Below are positions 36,101 to 45,589 of a stretch of 64,000 nucleotides of DNA, piece by piece; the stretch's first letter is position 1; the number at the start of each line of letters is the position of its first letter. Origin of the DNA: Quercus robur (Eukaryota > Streptophyta > Magnoliopsida > Fagales > Fagaceae); contig NC_065536.1 in the NCBI RefSeq assembly GCF_932294415.1, forward strand, positions 18,349,974 to 18,413,973, written 5' to 3'. The notes beneath the pieces were generated by a model. That model was not told the DNA's origin and made no database searches. It saw only the letters and a list, made by a program, of their open reading frames with translations. The translations under genes and the position numbers were made by a program.

Positions 36101-37273
36101 ACAAACCCTTCAATGAGAGATTGAGGGGGAGAGACCGAAGTTGTGACAAATATGATAAATAGGTATAGGGTAGAGTAATTACCCACAAAACTCTTACTTC
36201 CCCCATTGCTATTTGTTGGATTACAATCCTTCAATTTTCAGATGGAATGGAGAGTGCTGGGGACTCCACCAATATGGACCAAAGGATGTGCACATCTTTG
36301 TTAGGGCAGGACTTCACATCCTCGTACAAATTGTGTATCCCTTTGCCTGAAGAACAGAATAGAAATTAAATAAATATGCATAATTTGAACCAAATTAAGG
36401 CACAAAGGGAGGTCTTCAAGACAATGTCTCTTTTCAGAGCTCCTTTCTAACTCCAAACTCCATGACATTATAGTTATACATGCTGTCTGAGAGGGATATA
36501 TAAAGGGCTCATCCATTAACCAACAATGATAACAACTCAAAACTTAGTTCACTACTGATCATGACCAATAACATGGAGGGAAAAAATGATTTCATAATGT
36601 AACAATGCATGTAATTAATAAGGTGTTTTAGAAGCAAAATGAATAGAAAAAACCAAAAAATGAAAATGAAATTACTTGTAACATGACATATAAAGCTTAA
36701 GTCCATAATGCAGAGGTTGAGAGAGGAAATTACTTTTCCTTTTAGCTGTGTGCATGCGCAACCACAATTTTTTCAATGGAAAGAAGAGGGAGTGCAGCCA
36801 TCCCATTTGGAGAAATGGATGTTTATCTTGTAAGATGGAAAGATGGAAAAATATAGCGGGAAAAACTAAGAGAGAAGAGAGAGAAATATTAGATTCCTTT
36901 GCTGATTTTGCTTAGACAATGGTGAATTATATATTACTATATCTAGCATTGTTATCATTGCCTTGCGGACTAAAGATACTAAAAATTTTATTTGGTTGGT
37001 GCCATGTCTTTTCATCCATTTTCACTATTGTAGGAGAAGCCAACAATCACCAAGAGCTAGCCTTGTATCTGCCGGAGATATTCGTAAATCAAATTTTCCT
37101 CTCCAAATTATTGAATCATCCAAAAAAATAAAAAGAAGAGAAAAATCCTCAGTCAATTTTCCACGTTTCAACTCTCAAGTTTATATGCCCTCAAGACTTT
37201 CCTCCTGAAAATTGTGATCAATAAATAAATAAATAAATAAATAAATATATATATATATATATATATACACATA
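33121..37273. other. Long AT-rich spacer
   Basis: No confident gene is present. Frames over 60 codons here are isolated and look random. A short coding-like piece at 36231-36346 is listed separately. The right end is an (AAAT)n/(AT)n microsatellite (about 37220-37270), in which the LTR element inserted. Confidence 0.5.
36231..36346 (-). other. Possible terminal exon of an unknown small protein
   Basis: On the minus strand a pyrimidine-rich tract and CAG acceptor (TTCTGTTCTTCAG) precede a 116-base open stretch. It reads KGIHNLYEDVKSCPNKDVHI and then LWSILVESPALSIPSEN before TGA. The composition looks protein-like and the acceptor is good. I could not place an upstream exon or name a family. 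It could be a gene relic. Confidence 0.25.
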
Positions 37274-37923
37274 TGTAGGGTCACGTTTTTCAGGCCAGGC
37301 CTAAGATGCATGGGACCTTAGACCGATGAGCTCGGTACAATGAATTTGTAGAGAGTGGGCCAAAGAGTTAGGCTTTAGTGTACGGGCAACGGTTAATACG
37401 GTATTCTTCATGATCAAGCTGAGGTGGACTGAGTTCACCAGAGAGGATTGGTCATTGGCACGGTCCAGGGGGCTTTTTCTGATGCCTCTGGTGTGTTGGG
37501 GGGAGGGTCTCCGCCCCACCTTTCTGTCTCCCTCTACTCCCTTTTTATAGTAGTTTCCTTCCCCCTAAAAGGGGTCCCTAGGGTAGGTACTTGTCCCATC
37601 AGCCCTTCCCTCCAGTTGTTGTAAGTGATTGTAAAGACAAAAAAGTATGGTTGTGTCAGGCACAAGGCACTGAATGCAATAATGGCAATCTTTCCTTTAG
37701 ACTCTTCCCTTTTTCTCCGCTGTCCTTTTCTGCTCCAGTCCTTTTACTGTTTCGTGGAATGATCTGGAGTGTCATTACCAATGGCGGGTTGCCCCCTTTG
37801 TCCTCGGCTACATCCACGCCGAGGAGGGGTCTTCCCATGGCCGAGGAGGGGTTTCTCCTTAGGTTGGGCCCTTGGCCCAACGTAGACATTGGCATGAGCC
37901 TACTGGTCTTTTACCCCCCCACA
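37274..37923 (-). repeat. 3' LTR (in element orientation)
   Basis: A 650-bp direct repeat of 40258-40906. The plus strand starts TGTAGGGTCACG and ends CCCCCCACA. Confidence 0.92.
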
Positions 37924-38260
37924 ATAGCCCCTCAAAATCCTGCTGTCCAGCTCCTCGGACGGAGATGAGGGTTTTGGTGACATCAGGCCTCTGCCACGGC
38001 CTGCCAAGTCTTGTCCTCCATTAATGCCAGAGCCTTTTCGCTTGCCTGAGGCGCGTTCTTGGCTATGAGACATTCTTTTAGTCTATCCAAGCCGCATTCC
38101 TGTCGTTTCGGTACATGAGATGCGCTTTAATTGGAGCCTTTTTACGAGGTGACATAAATCCAACGGCTGAAGATTACTTTGGAATTTGAGCGAGATTTAT
38201 CTCGCTTGTAATTCCTTCTTGGAGATTTGGGACGAATTGATTGCCTCCAAATTTGCCCCC

Positions 38261-38268
38261 TATATAAG
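38261..38268 (+). promoter_or_regulatory. TATA box of a possible antisense unit in the LTR element
   Basis: CCCCCTATATAAGACGC is a strong TATA context, antisense to the element. It lies about 170 bases upstream of the ATG of the 157-codon frame and 690 bases upstream of an AATAAA. Confidence 0.4.
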
Positions 38269-38435
38269 ACGCATGGTGGGAGATCATCCCCCTTTATTTG
38301 CAGACCCTTGAGCTTTTCAGGTTTCTAACTCTCCAGATGTTCCCAAAGTCTCCATTAGGAGTGTGACTAAGATTTAGGGAGTGAAATGGTCATGGTTAGG
38401 GTGAGGGTGAAGGAACCAAACCCTCTTCAGAAGCT

Positions 38436-38909
38436 TTGGGTATCTCCGAGATTCAGAATGGCCCAGTCAGGGCCAGGGAGACAAAGGCTAAAGATATTTC
38501 TCCCCCTCGATTGGACAAGAAAGAGGTCTCTCTTCCTTCAGCCAAAATCCGAAGCAGGCGTAGGTCGCATCAAATTTTTGGTGCGACAGAATTTGGGCTT
38601 TCATCCGGCGTCATGTGTCACGCATGTGAGGGTTTGGGCTTCCCATCTCCGGTACCATCCATACTTGCTCGATTGCTGCTAGAGCAAGTATGGAGATTTT
38701 GGCATCCCTGCTTCTTCTTCTCTTCCCCTGCCAGTCCCGTCCATACTTGCTTGATTGCTACTGGAGCAAGATCATGGATCGGGCGCCTCCGCTTCTTCTT
38801 CTCATCCACCGCCGGTGCCATCCGTACTTGCTCGATTGCTGCTGGAGCAAGATTGGGGATTTATCGTTCCCGTGTACCCCCCCTTTTTCTTTTTATAGTT
38901 AGCCTCTAA
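38436..38909 (+). CDS. Hypothetical antisense frame in the LTR element, 157 codons
   Basis: This open frame begins MGISEIQNGPVRARETKAKD and runs antisense to the element through a three-copy 82-bp repeat. It shows no domain I know. Support for it being used is positional only: a TATA box at 38261, an AATAAA at 38959-38964 and the frame ending 50 bases before that signal. Some plant Tat-lineage Gypsy elements carry an antisense frame near the 3' LTR, the position seen here. Because 82 is not a multiple of three, the three repeat copies are read in different phases, which argues against strong coding constraint. Confidence 0.25.
   Translation: MGISEIQNGPVRARETKAKDISPPRLDKKEVSLPSAKIRSRRRSHQIFGATEFGLSSGVMCHACEGLGFPSPVPSILARLLLEQVWRFWHPCFFFSSPASPVHTCLIATGARSWIGRLRFFFSSTAGAIRTCSIAAGARLGIYRSRVPPLFLFIVSL
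38650..38880 (+). repeat. 82-bp tandem repeat, three copies, each with a hairpin
   Basis: The segment CTTGCTCGATTGCTGCT..GAGCAAG recurs with starts near 38659, 38741 and 38822 (steps 82 and 81). Each copy contains the 7-bp inverted arms CTTGCTC and GAGCAAG around an 11 to 12-base loop. A CTTCTTCTTCTC block separates the copies. Confidence 0.8.
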
Positions 38910-38958
38910 TACAAGCTTGTCTAAGCCTTTTTATGTACATTGTACTCTTTATTTATCT

Positions 38959-38964
38959 AATAAA
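38959..38964 (+). terminator. Poly(A) signal AATAAA of the antisense unit
   Basis: AATAAA lies in an AT-rich stretch 50 bases after the stop of the 157-codon frame and is followed by T-rich sequence. It may be chance. Confidence 0.35.
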
Positions 38965-39402
38965 AAGACAATTTCATTTCATTTTGCATATCCTTTCTTT
39001 TCTGCAATAATTGTTTTATGAATGGATGTACTGGTGTCTTTTCTTTCGAATAGTACTTAGAACTGATGCCAGCGATGGTAAAGAGTTGTCACTCTAAACT
39101 TATCAAAACTGACAGGCACAACAACGCCGACTTTAAGTAAGTTAGCTATATTAGACTAGCCGGGAGAAACGACCGCATGTCTGGTACTGCGAATAGGGTG
39201 ACCGCTCGAGGATGTGTAACCTAAAGTAAGCTATCCGAGGAGATCACCGGGTACTGGGGTTCTTTTCCACGTTTCCGATGATATTTATTAGCTTTAACTT
39301 GCTTTAGGCGTCTGGTCCGAGGACCGAGGTGTGATCGAACTTAGCTTGAACGCCTAGAAAGGTACCATCGCGTGTCCATTTCCACAAAGCCTGAAATCCG
39401 AA

Positions 39403-39890
39403 GATCACGCGAGACCTTCGTTCCGTCTAGGACTTAGGTTTTTCTTGGGGTAGCTAGTTTCCCCATAGGTTTGAGTCCGAGGACCATGCAAGACCTTGGT
39501 TGTGTCTAGCACTTAGACTTTTGGAGTGACTAATTTCCCCATAAGTTTGAGTTTGAGGACCATGCAAGACCTTGGTTTTGTCTAGCACTTAGGCTTTTGG
39601 AGTGACTAGTTTCCTCATAGGTTTGAGTTCGAGGACCATGCAAAACCTTGAATCTATCTAGCACTTAGGCTTTTGGAGTGACTAGTTTCCCCATAGGTTT
39701 GAGTCCGAGGACCATGCAAGACCTTGGTTCTGTCTAGCACTTTGGCTTTTGGAATGACTAGTTTCTCCATAGATTTGAATCCGAGGACCATGCAAGACCT
39801 TGGTTCTATCTAGCACTTAGCCTTTTGGAGTGACTAGTTTTCCCATAGATTTAAGTCCGAGAACCATGCAAGACCTTGGTTTTGTCTAAC
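39403..39890. repeat. 76-bp tandem array, six exact-period copies plus one partial
   Basis: The phrase GGACCATGCAAGACCTTGGT (with small changes) starts at 39481, 39557, 39633, 39709, 39785 and 39861, so the period is exactly 76 each time. A more diverged copy at 39403 is 78 bases upstream. Between anchors the text is near identical (TCTAGCACTTAGGCTTTTGG, then AGTGACTAGTTTCCCCATAG). The array lies inside the LTR element near its pol fragment. It does not code on either strand. Confidence 0.92.
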
Positions 39891-39916
39891 CGCCTCAAAA
39901 GATTCTAGTTTGGCCC

Positions 39917-40219
39917 TCAGCTTCTTTCTCCAAAGGGGAGTTCAGCGAACTGGACCATTAGACCCTCAAGGGTTAGCCCCTTGACGAGTGCCCGAGGCAT
40001 GCACCTGACGTCGGAAGCCCCTAGAACCGCGTTCCGTCTAGCAATCCTTCCCGCGTAATAAACACTTCGAAGTGTGGACTCAAGCGGAGGCTGAGTTACG
40101 AAAGTGACGATGTGTTCTTGGAAATGATAGGGGGCTTTTGTGTAGCTAGCACCACCGCCAGAATGGTCCTCTCGAGGAACTCTTGCTGATAGGAGCTTGA
40201 CCGTGATTAACCGTCGCAT
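39917..40219 (-). pseudogene. Gypsy pol fragment (RNase H region), fused next to the primer-binding region
   Basis: A 100-codon frame starts 38 bases after the 5' LTR. Its first 15 or so residues (MRRLITVKLLSAR) may be the original gag start. The middle (PPLESTLRSVYYAGRIAR, then DVRCMPRALVKGLTLEGL) matches the pattern of the Gypsy RNase H tail, where YTGRIAKW and PRTSVKGQVLADLV are usual. Several conserved residues are altered. The jump from the gag start to late pol implies an internal deletion of several kb. Confidence 0.6.
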
Positions 40220-40257
40220 TCACCAACGCACAAGCTCTTCCCACAGACAGCGCCAAT

Positions 40258-40906
40258 TGTAGGGTCACGTTTTTCAGGCCAGGCCCAAAATGCATGGGAC
40301 CTTAGACCAATGAGCCCGGTACAATGAATTTGTAGAGAGTGGGCCAAAGAGCTAGACTTTAATGTACAAGCAACGGTTAATACGATGTTCTTCATGATCA
40401 AGCTGAGGTGGACTGAGTTCACCAGAGAGGATTGGTCCTCGGCACGGACCAGGGGACTTTTTCTGATGCCTCTGGTGTGTTGGGGGGAGGGTCTCTGCCC
40501 CACCTTTCTGTCTCCCTCTACTCCCTTTTTATAGTAGTTTCCTTCCCCCTGAAAGGGGTCCTTAGGGTAGATACTTGTCCCATCAACCCTTCCCTCCAGT
40601 TGTTGGGAGTGGTTGTAAAGATAGAAAAGCATGGTTGTATCAGGCACAAGGCACTGAATGCAATAATAGCAGCCTTTCCTTTAAACTCTTCCCTTTTTCT
40701 CCGTTGTCCTTTTCTACTCCAATCCTTTTATTGTTTTGTGGAATGATCTGAAGTGTCATTACTAGGGGTGGGTTGCCCCCTTTGTCCTCGGCTACATCCA
40801 TGCTGAGGAGGGGTCTTCCCATGGCCGAGGAGGGGTTTCTCCTTGAGCTGGGCCCTTGGCCCAACATAGACATTGGCATGAGCCTACTGGTCTTTTACCC
40901 CCCACA
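40258..40906 (-). repeat. 5' LTR (in element orientation)
   Basis: The 649-bp partner of 37274-37923. In the element's own direction it reads TGTGGGGGGTAAAAG to CGTGACCCTACA, followed at once by the primer-binding region (40257 down to about 40240). Confidence 0.92.
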
Positions 40907-42489
40907 ATATATATATATATTTTTGTATAACTTATTTTGTCTTTGGTTGGTAGGAATTATGGCTTTTATTGTTATGGTCCACCTCTTGTGAGGTTTTGAC
41001 TAAAATGACAATAAAACAAAAGTGAGATGTACATTATTGACATTGGGTTTTATCATTTTAAGAAGGGGAATTTTATATGCATGTACAATTTAGAATTGTG
41101 GCTTACTAGATCCCACCCAAAAAAAAAATTGAAGTACCATATAATAATCATGATTATCATTTACCCCTCTCTCTCTCTCTCTCACATATTAGAGTGTGTG
41201 GGTTCTTTTTCTTTTTTTTGTAAAAAACAGCACACAGGCCCAAGTTGAGGAATAAGGATCCTGGGCCTGATGCTTTGTGCTTTAAGGGACTCGACTTGGT
41301 TCATCGCAGCTAAAGTGGGCTGATTTCGAACCAAGTGGTACGCAAAGTGCAGATCCTACAACACATACATACTAACATACAACAAGCATATACGTATTGA
41401 ACAACAAGGAACAGTAAAGAGCGAAATAAAGAAGAGAAAAGAAAAGAAAATAATGTAAAAGACATTAGGGGTCCTTAAAACAATGTGAAATACTTCATTA
41501 TTTTCTTAATTTTCATGATACATCATGCTTACTAGGACGTGCTACAAGATTCAAATAAGTTCAAAAATCACAGACTTGGATGGCTTTTCAAGCTTTTAAG
41601 ACTTGTGAAGTTTGAATCCCCTTGAATCCAAGTATGTTTTCTAGTGGCTGTTTGAGGATCCCGGACGCTGTTTTCCCTCTTTTTCCTCTCTTTTTGAATT
41701 TCTAACAGAGTTTTCTTAAGTATTTTGACTTCAATGGACTGTGGTTGAATGCCCCTCATTGCTGGTTGCTTACCCATTTTATAATACCATCCTTGGGTTT
41801 TTGGAGTACCATTGATTCCCTCCATTTGCCCCCTCTGGGTACCAGAACTAATGTTGTGCCAGCAACATTGGTGGCTGGTCCCTTTCTCATTCCTCATTCC
41901 TCATTATCTTCTTCTTTTTGGGGTTCCTTCTTCAAAAGCCTCTAGTTGACTTTCCCATTCTAGGAGATCCTAGAAGGCTGACCTTTGTTTTTTCCTTCTC
42001 AAAGGCTTTAGGTTTTATTTTTTCATATCCACCTTTTGACTTCTTTCTTTTTTGTCATTTTTTCCAAGTGGGCTGATTCTTTTCTACCAGGTTGAAAGTT
42101 TCCTAGCCACCTTCCTTCATGATTCTCCTTCTTGGGTTCCCCAAGGTACCAGCCCCTTGTTCATGAATTGTTGGTTTCCAAGCCCTCTGATCCCTTTTCT
42201 GCATCATGCCCCCTTGAACTGTCTTAATCCCAACCTGGCTTTGCTGCATGTCCCGAGAATCCCGAGCACCTGGGAATTCCTAGGAATCCTGGCCCAGTTC
42301 TTTTCCTGGGCTCCCCAGTGATTTTATGGCCTTTGAGGGCTAGGCTGGGCTTTTTCTTCTTCTTTGTTTCATAGGGTCTGAAACTTGCCCATTCATGGAT
42401 TTGGGTCCCTCCTTATGGACCCTTAATGGGTTTGTACCTCTCCTCTTTCTTTTTTCTTTCTTTTTATTTATTGGAAGCCCAAATGCTTT
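40907..42489. other. Spacer between the LTR element and the truncated LINE
   Basis: AT-rich to about 41220, then a moderately GC, CT-rich stretch (41230-42480). Its local composition resembles LTR DNA, but I found no repeat partner and no TG...CA ends with a target duplication. No gene is recognised. Confidence 0.45.
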
Positions 42490-43901
42490 ACTTTCCTAGG
42501 TTTCAAAGAGCAATTAAAGTGGGGTTTCCTGTATTTATGAAAGGTATTTGTTGGGGTTTGGGAGATGGGTCGAGAGTGAAAATTTGGACAGATAACTGGA
42601 TAAGGGGTGAGTCCTTAAGAGAGTTAATTGAGGGCCCCCTTAATCAAGGTGATCTTGACCTTACAGTTGCGGATTTGAGGCATGAAGGAATATGGAATTG
42701 GGATGGTTTTTCGTTTGTTATTCCTGAAGGCATTAAAGATAAAATTAGAGCCATCCCATTTCGGAATTGTGATGGGGCAGGTGATTTTATAATGTGGAAG
42801 TTTTCAAAAGATGGGGAATTCTCTGTAAAATCTGCCTATCAAGTGGCTAGACAGGAGGAAAATGATGGAATTTCATTTCAAGGTTCTTGGATTTGGAAAT
42901 TGGATATTTTACCCAAAATCATACATTTCCTATGGTTGACTTTTCATTGTAGCATACCTGTACATGGTGTTTTGGCTTCAAGAGGGATAAATTGTGATAA
43001 GTGTTGCCCCCTGTGTAAATATAGTGAGGAAACTATTCCTCATCTGTTACGAGATTGCAATCTAACCCGTGAATTTTGGAGGAAGCTAGAACCACCACCA
43101 GCCCTTATTAGCAACTTTAATGACAGTTTTGAGGAGTGGTTGAAAGTTAATAGTACAAGTACTATTTTGCACAAATCCAAAGTGCATTGGGGTACTGTGT
43201 TTCTTTTTGCTATTTGGTCTTTATGGAAGAACAGAAATAAGGTTGTATTTGAAAATTCTATTCCTAATCCTAATCTTTATAAGGCTTGTTTCCACCAGGC
43301 AAGAGAATATTTTTATTGTGTAAGCAAAACTTGTCAGGCAGCCAGGAAAGTTGCTATCCAGGTTTGGTGGAATAAACCACCTGAAGGGTGGTTTAAACTC
43401 AACACTGATGGGGCATCTCAAGGAAATCCTGGGAAGGCAGGGGGCGGTGGAATCATTAGAAATAGCCATGGGTTGTGGATTAAAGGGTATTCAAGGTCAA
43501 TAGGTTATACTACCAGTGTTGTTGCTGAATGGTGGGCTTTAAGGGATGGTCTTACTTTAGCTATCCAGTTAGGATGCCAGCATTTGGAGGTTGAATTAGA
43601 TGCCAAGGTGATTGTGGAGCTTTTGAAGTCTAACAGTACTCCTAATAGAAACTATTCTCCTCTTTTGCATGATTGCAGGATGTTGTTAGACCAACTGCAG
43701 CAAGTCAGAGTAGTGCATGTTTTTAGAGAGGCCAACATGTGTGCAGATTTTCTGGCTAGATGGGGCTACTGTACGCAAGATGATTTTGTCATTTTTGATC
43801 AGCCTCCTACTGTAGAATTTCTTCCTATTTTGTATGCAGATATGTATGGTGTGTCATGTTGTAGGCTGACAAGCCCATCTTTTGTGTCTGTAAACAGTTA
43901 G
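42426..43901 (+). CDS. LINE-derived zf-RVT / RNase H protein, open frame of 491 codons
   Basis: The frame is open from flanking DNA (the first 20 or so codons are not LINE-like) through GICWGLGDGSRVKIWTDNWI. It continues through the zinc-binding linker (SWIWKLDILPKIIHFLW, CDKCCPLC, HLLRDC) and into an RNase H domain at about residues 325-460. The catalytic acidic residues appear present: NTDGAS, AEWWALRDGL, ELDAK and NMCADFLARWG. Such ends normally come from a polyprotein with endonuclease and reverse transcriptase, which are missing here. It is most likely a retrotransposition relic that has not yet decayed. Co-option is possible but unsupported. The ATG at 42426 is simply the first one. Confidence 0.7.
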   Translation: MGLYLSSFFFLSFYLLEAQMLYFPRFQRAIKVGFPVFMKGICWGLGDGSRVKIWTDNWIRGESLRELIEGPLNQGDLDLTVADLRHEGIWNWDGFSFVIPEGIKDKIRAIPFRNCDGAGDFIMWKFSKDGEFSVKSAYQVARQEENDGISFQGSWIWKLDILPKIIHFLWLTFHCSIPVHGVLASRGINCDKCCPLCKYSEETIPHLLRDCNLTREFWRKLEPPPALISNFNDSFEEWLKVNSTSTILHKSKVHWGTVFLFAIWSLWKNRNKVVFENSIPNPNLYKACFHQAREYFYCVSKTCQAARKVAIQVWWNKPPEGWFKLNTDGASQGNPGKAGGGGIIRNSHGLWIKGYSRSIGYTTSVVAEWWALRDGLTLAIQLGCQHLEVELDAKVIVELLKSNSTPNRNYSPLLHDCRMLLDQLQQVRVVHVFREANMCADFLARWGYCTQDDFVIFDQPPTVEFLPILYADMYGVSCCRLTSPSFVSVNS

Positions 43902-43938
43902 TTGATTATAATATAACCCTTTTAACCAAAAAAAAAAA
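42490..43938 (+). mobile_element. 5'-truncated LINE (zinc linker plus RNase H)
   Basis: Only the last third of a LINE ORF2 is present, ending in an 11-base A tail (43928-43938). The 5' boundary is approximate, where similarity to the ORF2 linker begins. It shares layout with the full LINE at 13182 but differs clearly in sequence, so it is another family. I found no target duplication. Confidence 0.8.
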
Positions 43939-44297
43939 TCATTTGCATTGTTTTGGGCCTTTGTACAACATTGTGATTTTTTTGAAACTCAACATAAAGA
44001 TTTGAAGATTTAATTTGGGATGGCCCGTTATGAAACGGGTGAGATATTAGATCATGGGTTTCCAACATCTAAAAATCGGTTTTGTAATTTTTTAAATAAA
44101 AAATTTTCATTTCACTTAAAAATATGACATATCATTATTCAGTTAGCTATGTAAACATTGAGAGTAACGGCAATTAACAAAAGGAACATTAGCACTCACT
44201 TTTCAAACTCCAAGTACCAATAACACTCATTTGAAATTTGAAGGACTAAAAGAGCTCACTTAGTAATCTTTTGAGACCAATAGTATATTTTGATAAA

Positions 44298-44328
<31 letters not shown>

Positions 44329-44616
44329 ACATAAATTCGGTAACGAAGTGAAAAAAAAATAAAAATAAAATAAAACAAAATAAAAAACTCTTTAATGGAA
44401 AATCACAAAGTGAAAATTCACTATAGGAACAATTACAAATAGTCTCCTCACAAAACCTTTGTATAGTTAGACTCTTTAATGTAACCTTTTCAATGAAATA
44501 TAACTTTAGTGGTACAATTCAATTAGAAAATTCACTACAACAAAAGGCTAAAAGCAATTACAATTTACAAATAGTCTAGTCATAAAACATTTGCATAGCT
44601 AGACTTTTATTGTAAA
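43939..44616. other. Spacer with a roughly 115-bp imperfect duplication
   Basis: Related phrases (ATTACAAATAGTCTCCTCA..TTTGTATAGTTAGACT and TTTACAAATAGTCTAGTCA..TTTGCATAGCTAGACT) occur about 115 bases apart just before the Helitron. No gene is present. Confidence 0.5.
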
Positions 44617-44627
44617 CTAGTCACTAA

Positions 44628-44644
44628 CCCGTACGATACACGGG
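44628..44644 (-). other. Helitron 3' terminal hairpin
   Basis: The 5-bp arms CCCGT and ACGGG enclose a 7-base loop, seven bases before the CTAG end. This hairpin is thought to act as the stop signal of rolling-circle transposition. Confidence 0.75.
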
Positions 44645-44814
44645 AAAATTCAAAAAAATATTCAAGAAATTTTTTTTTTTTTTAATTCATCTTCCTCTAG
44701 ATTGATGAAAGCTATAAGATTAATTCCTAATATTCATGTACTTAAATAGCAAGTTTAAATGGTTAAATGTTGCAAGTTTGATGAATCCAAAATCATAACT
44801 TCTAAAAATACTTC

Positions 44815-45589
44815 TGTAGGGGTAAGGGCCCAAACTCACATATTAAGCCTTGGGCTTTATCTGAAGGGATAAATAGGTCTGAAGAGAAGCTATTAATGAT
44901 GAGACATTCTCAGACCAAGTCCTATAAGTGAAGAGCAAATAAATGGCTGTTCGAGGAGTACATACTCCTCGGACTTAGTGAATATGGTTCAAAATATATA
45001 ACCCAGCAATTAAAGTGACCTACCAAGTAGATTTAATGATAGAGATGTGCTTCATGGGCATGCGAGAAGGAAGAGAACCTGAAAATATCTAAGAGAAGGC
45101 TAACACCACCGCATTAAATGCACAACAGCTACTTTACTGGCTGCATTTATGTGGAGAAGACCTCTGAATAGTACTACCTTGGCTACCACAAACAGAGAGC
45201 TAGGGAAAGTGGCTGATGGGACAAGTACTCAAATAGGGGTTTAGATAATCAACAAGTGGAGGGTGAAGATGACACAAAAGAAAATATATAAGGTAGAAGA
45301 CTCTTCATGGAGGGGGAATCAGAAAAAATAAAGAGAACACTGTAGTAATCTAAACTGTCTTAGTATCCAACTGTGATCAATATACAATAATTGTGGCCTC
45401 CTCGGACTGAAAGTCCATTGATATCAGCATCTATTATTTGTGCTTGATTGTCATTTAGTCCAATACTACCCGTTGTCCAATTCACTAGGACCTAGTTCTT
45501 TGACCCATTCTCTACAAATTCATTGTATTGGGCTCATTGGACTAAGACTCCATACATTTTGGGCTTGGGCCCCAACCCGTGACCCTACA
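44815..45589 (+). mobile_element. Solo LTR, 775 bp, perfect 5-bp target duplication
   Basis: It starts TGTAGGGGTAAGG, ends CGTGACCCTACA and is flanked by ACTTC on both sides (44810-44814 and 45590-45594). The reverse complement of its right part matches the LTR family at 37274 (ATGAATTTGTAGAGAATGGG). It sits inside the Helitron, so it arrived later. Confidence 0.88.

Larger units (their letters stand above)
37274..40906 (-). mobile_element. Non-autonomous Gypsy-type LTR retrotransposon, 3.63 kb
   Basis: Two direct LTRs (37274-37923 and 40258-40906) enclose 2.3 kb. They differ by roughly 15 substitutions in the first 220 bases by eye, so the insertion is not recent. On the minus strand the sequence after the 5' LTR (40906-40258) is ATTGGCGCTGTCTGTGGGAA, typical of a plant Gypsy primer-binding region. 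GAGGGGCTAT precedes the other LTR as a possible polypurine tract. Flanking 5-mers ACATA and ATATA differ at one base, and the element sits in an AT microsatellite. The interior lacks protease, integrase and most of reverse transcriptase. It holds a pol fragment, a 76-bp tandem array and a possible antisense unit. Confidence 0.85.

Noticed and set aside
39403..39890. Regular direct repeats suggesting a CRISPR-like array
   Set aside because: The whole 76-base unit is repeated with no unique spacers, and the setting is a plant LTR retrotransposon.
44530..44555. CACTACAACAAAA as a CACTA-transposon end
   Set aside because: No inverted partner and no 3-bp duplication were found, and the Helitron end nearby explains the boundary.
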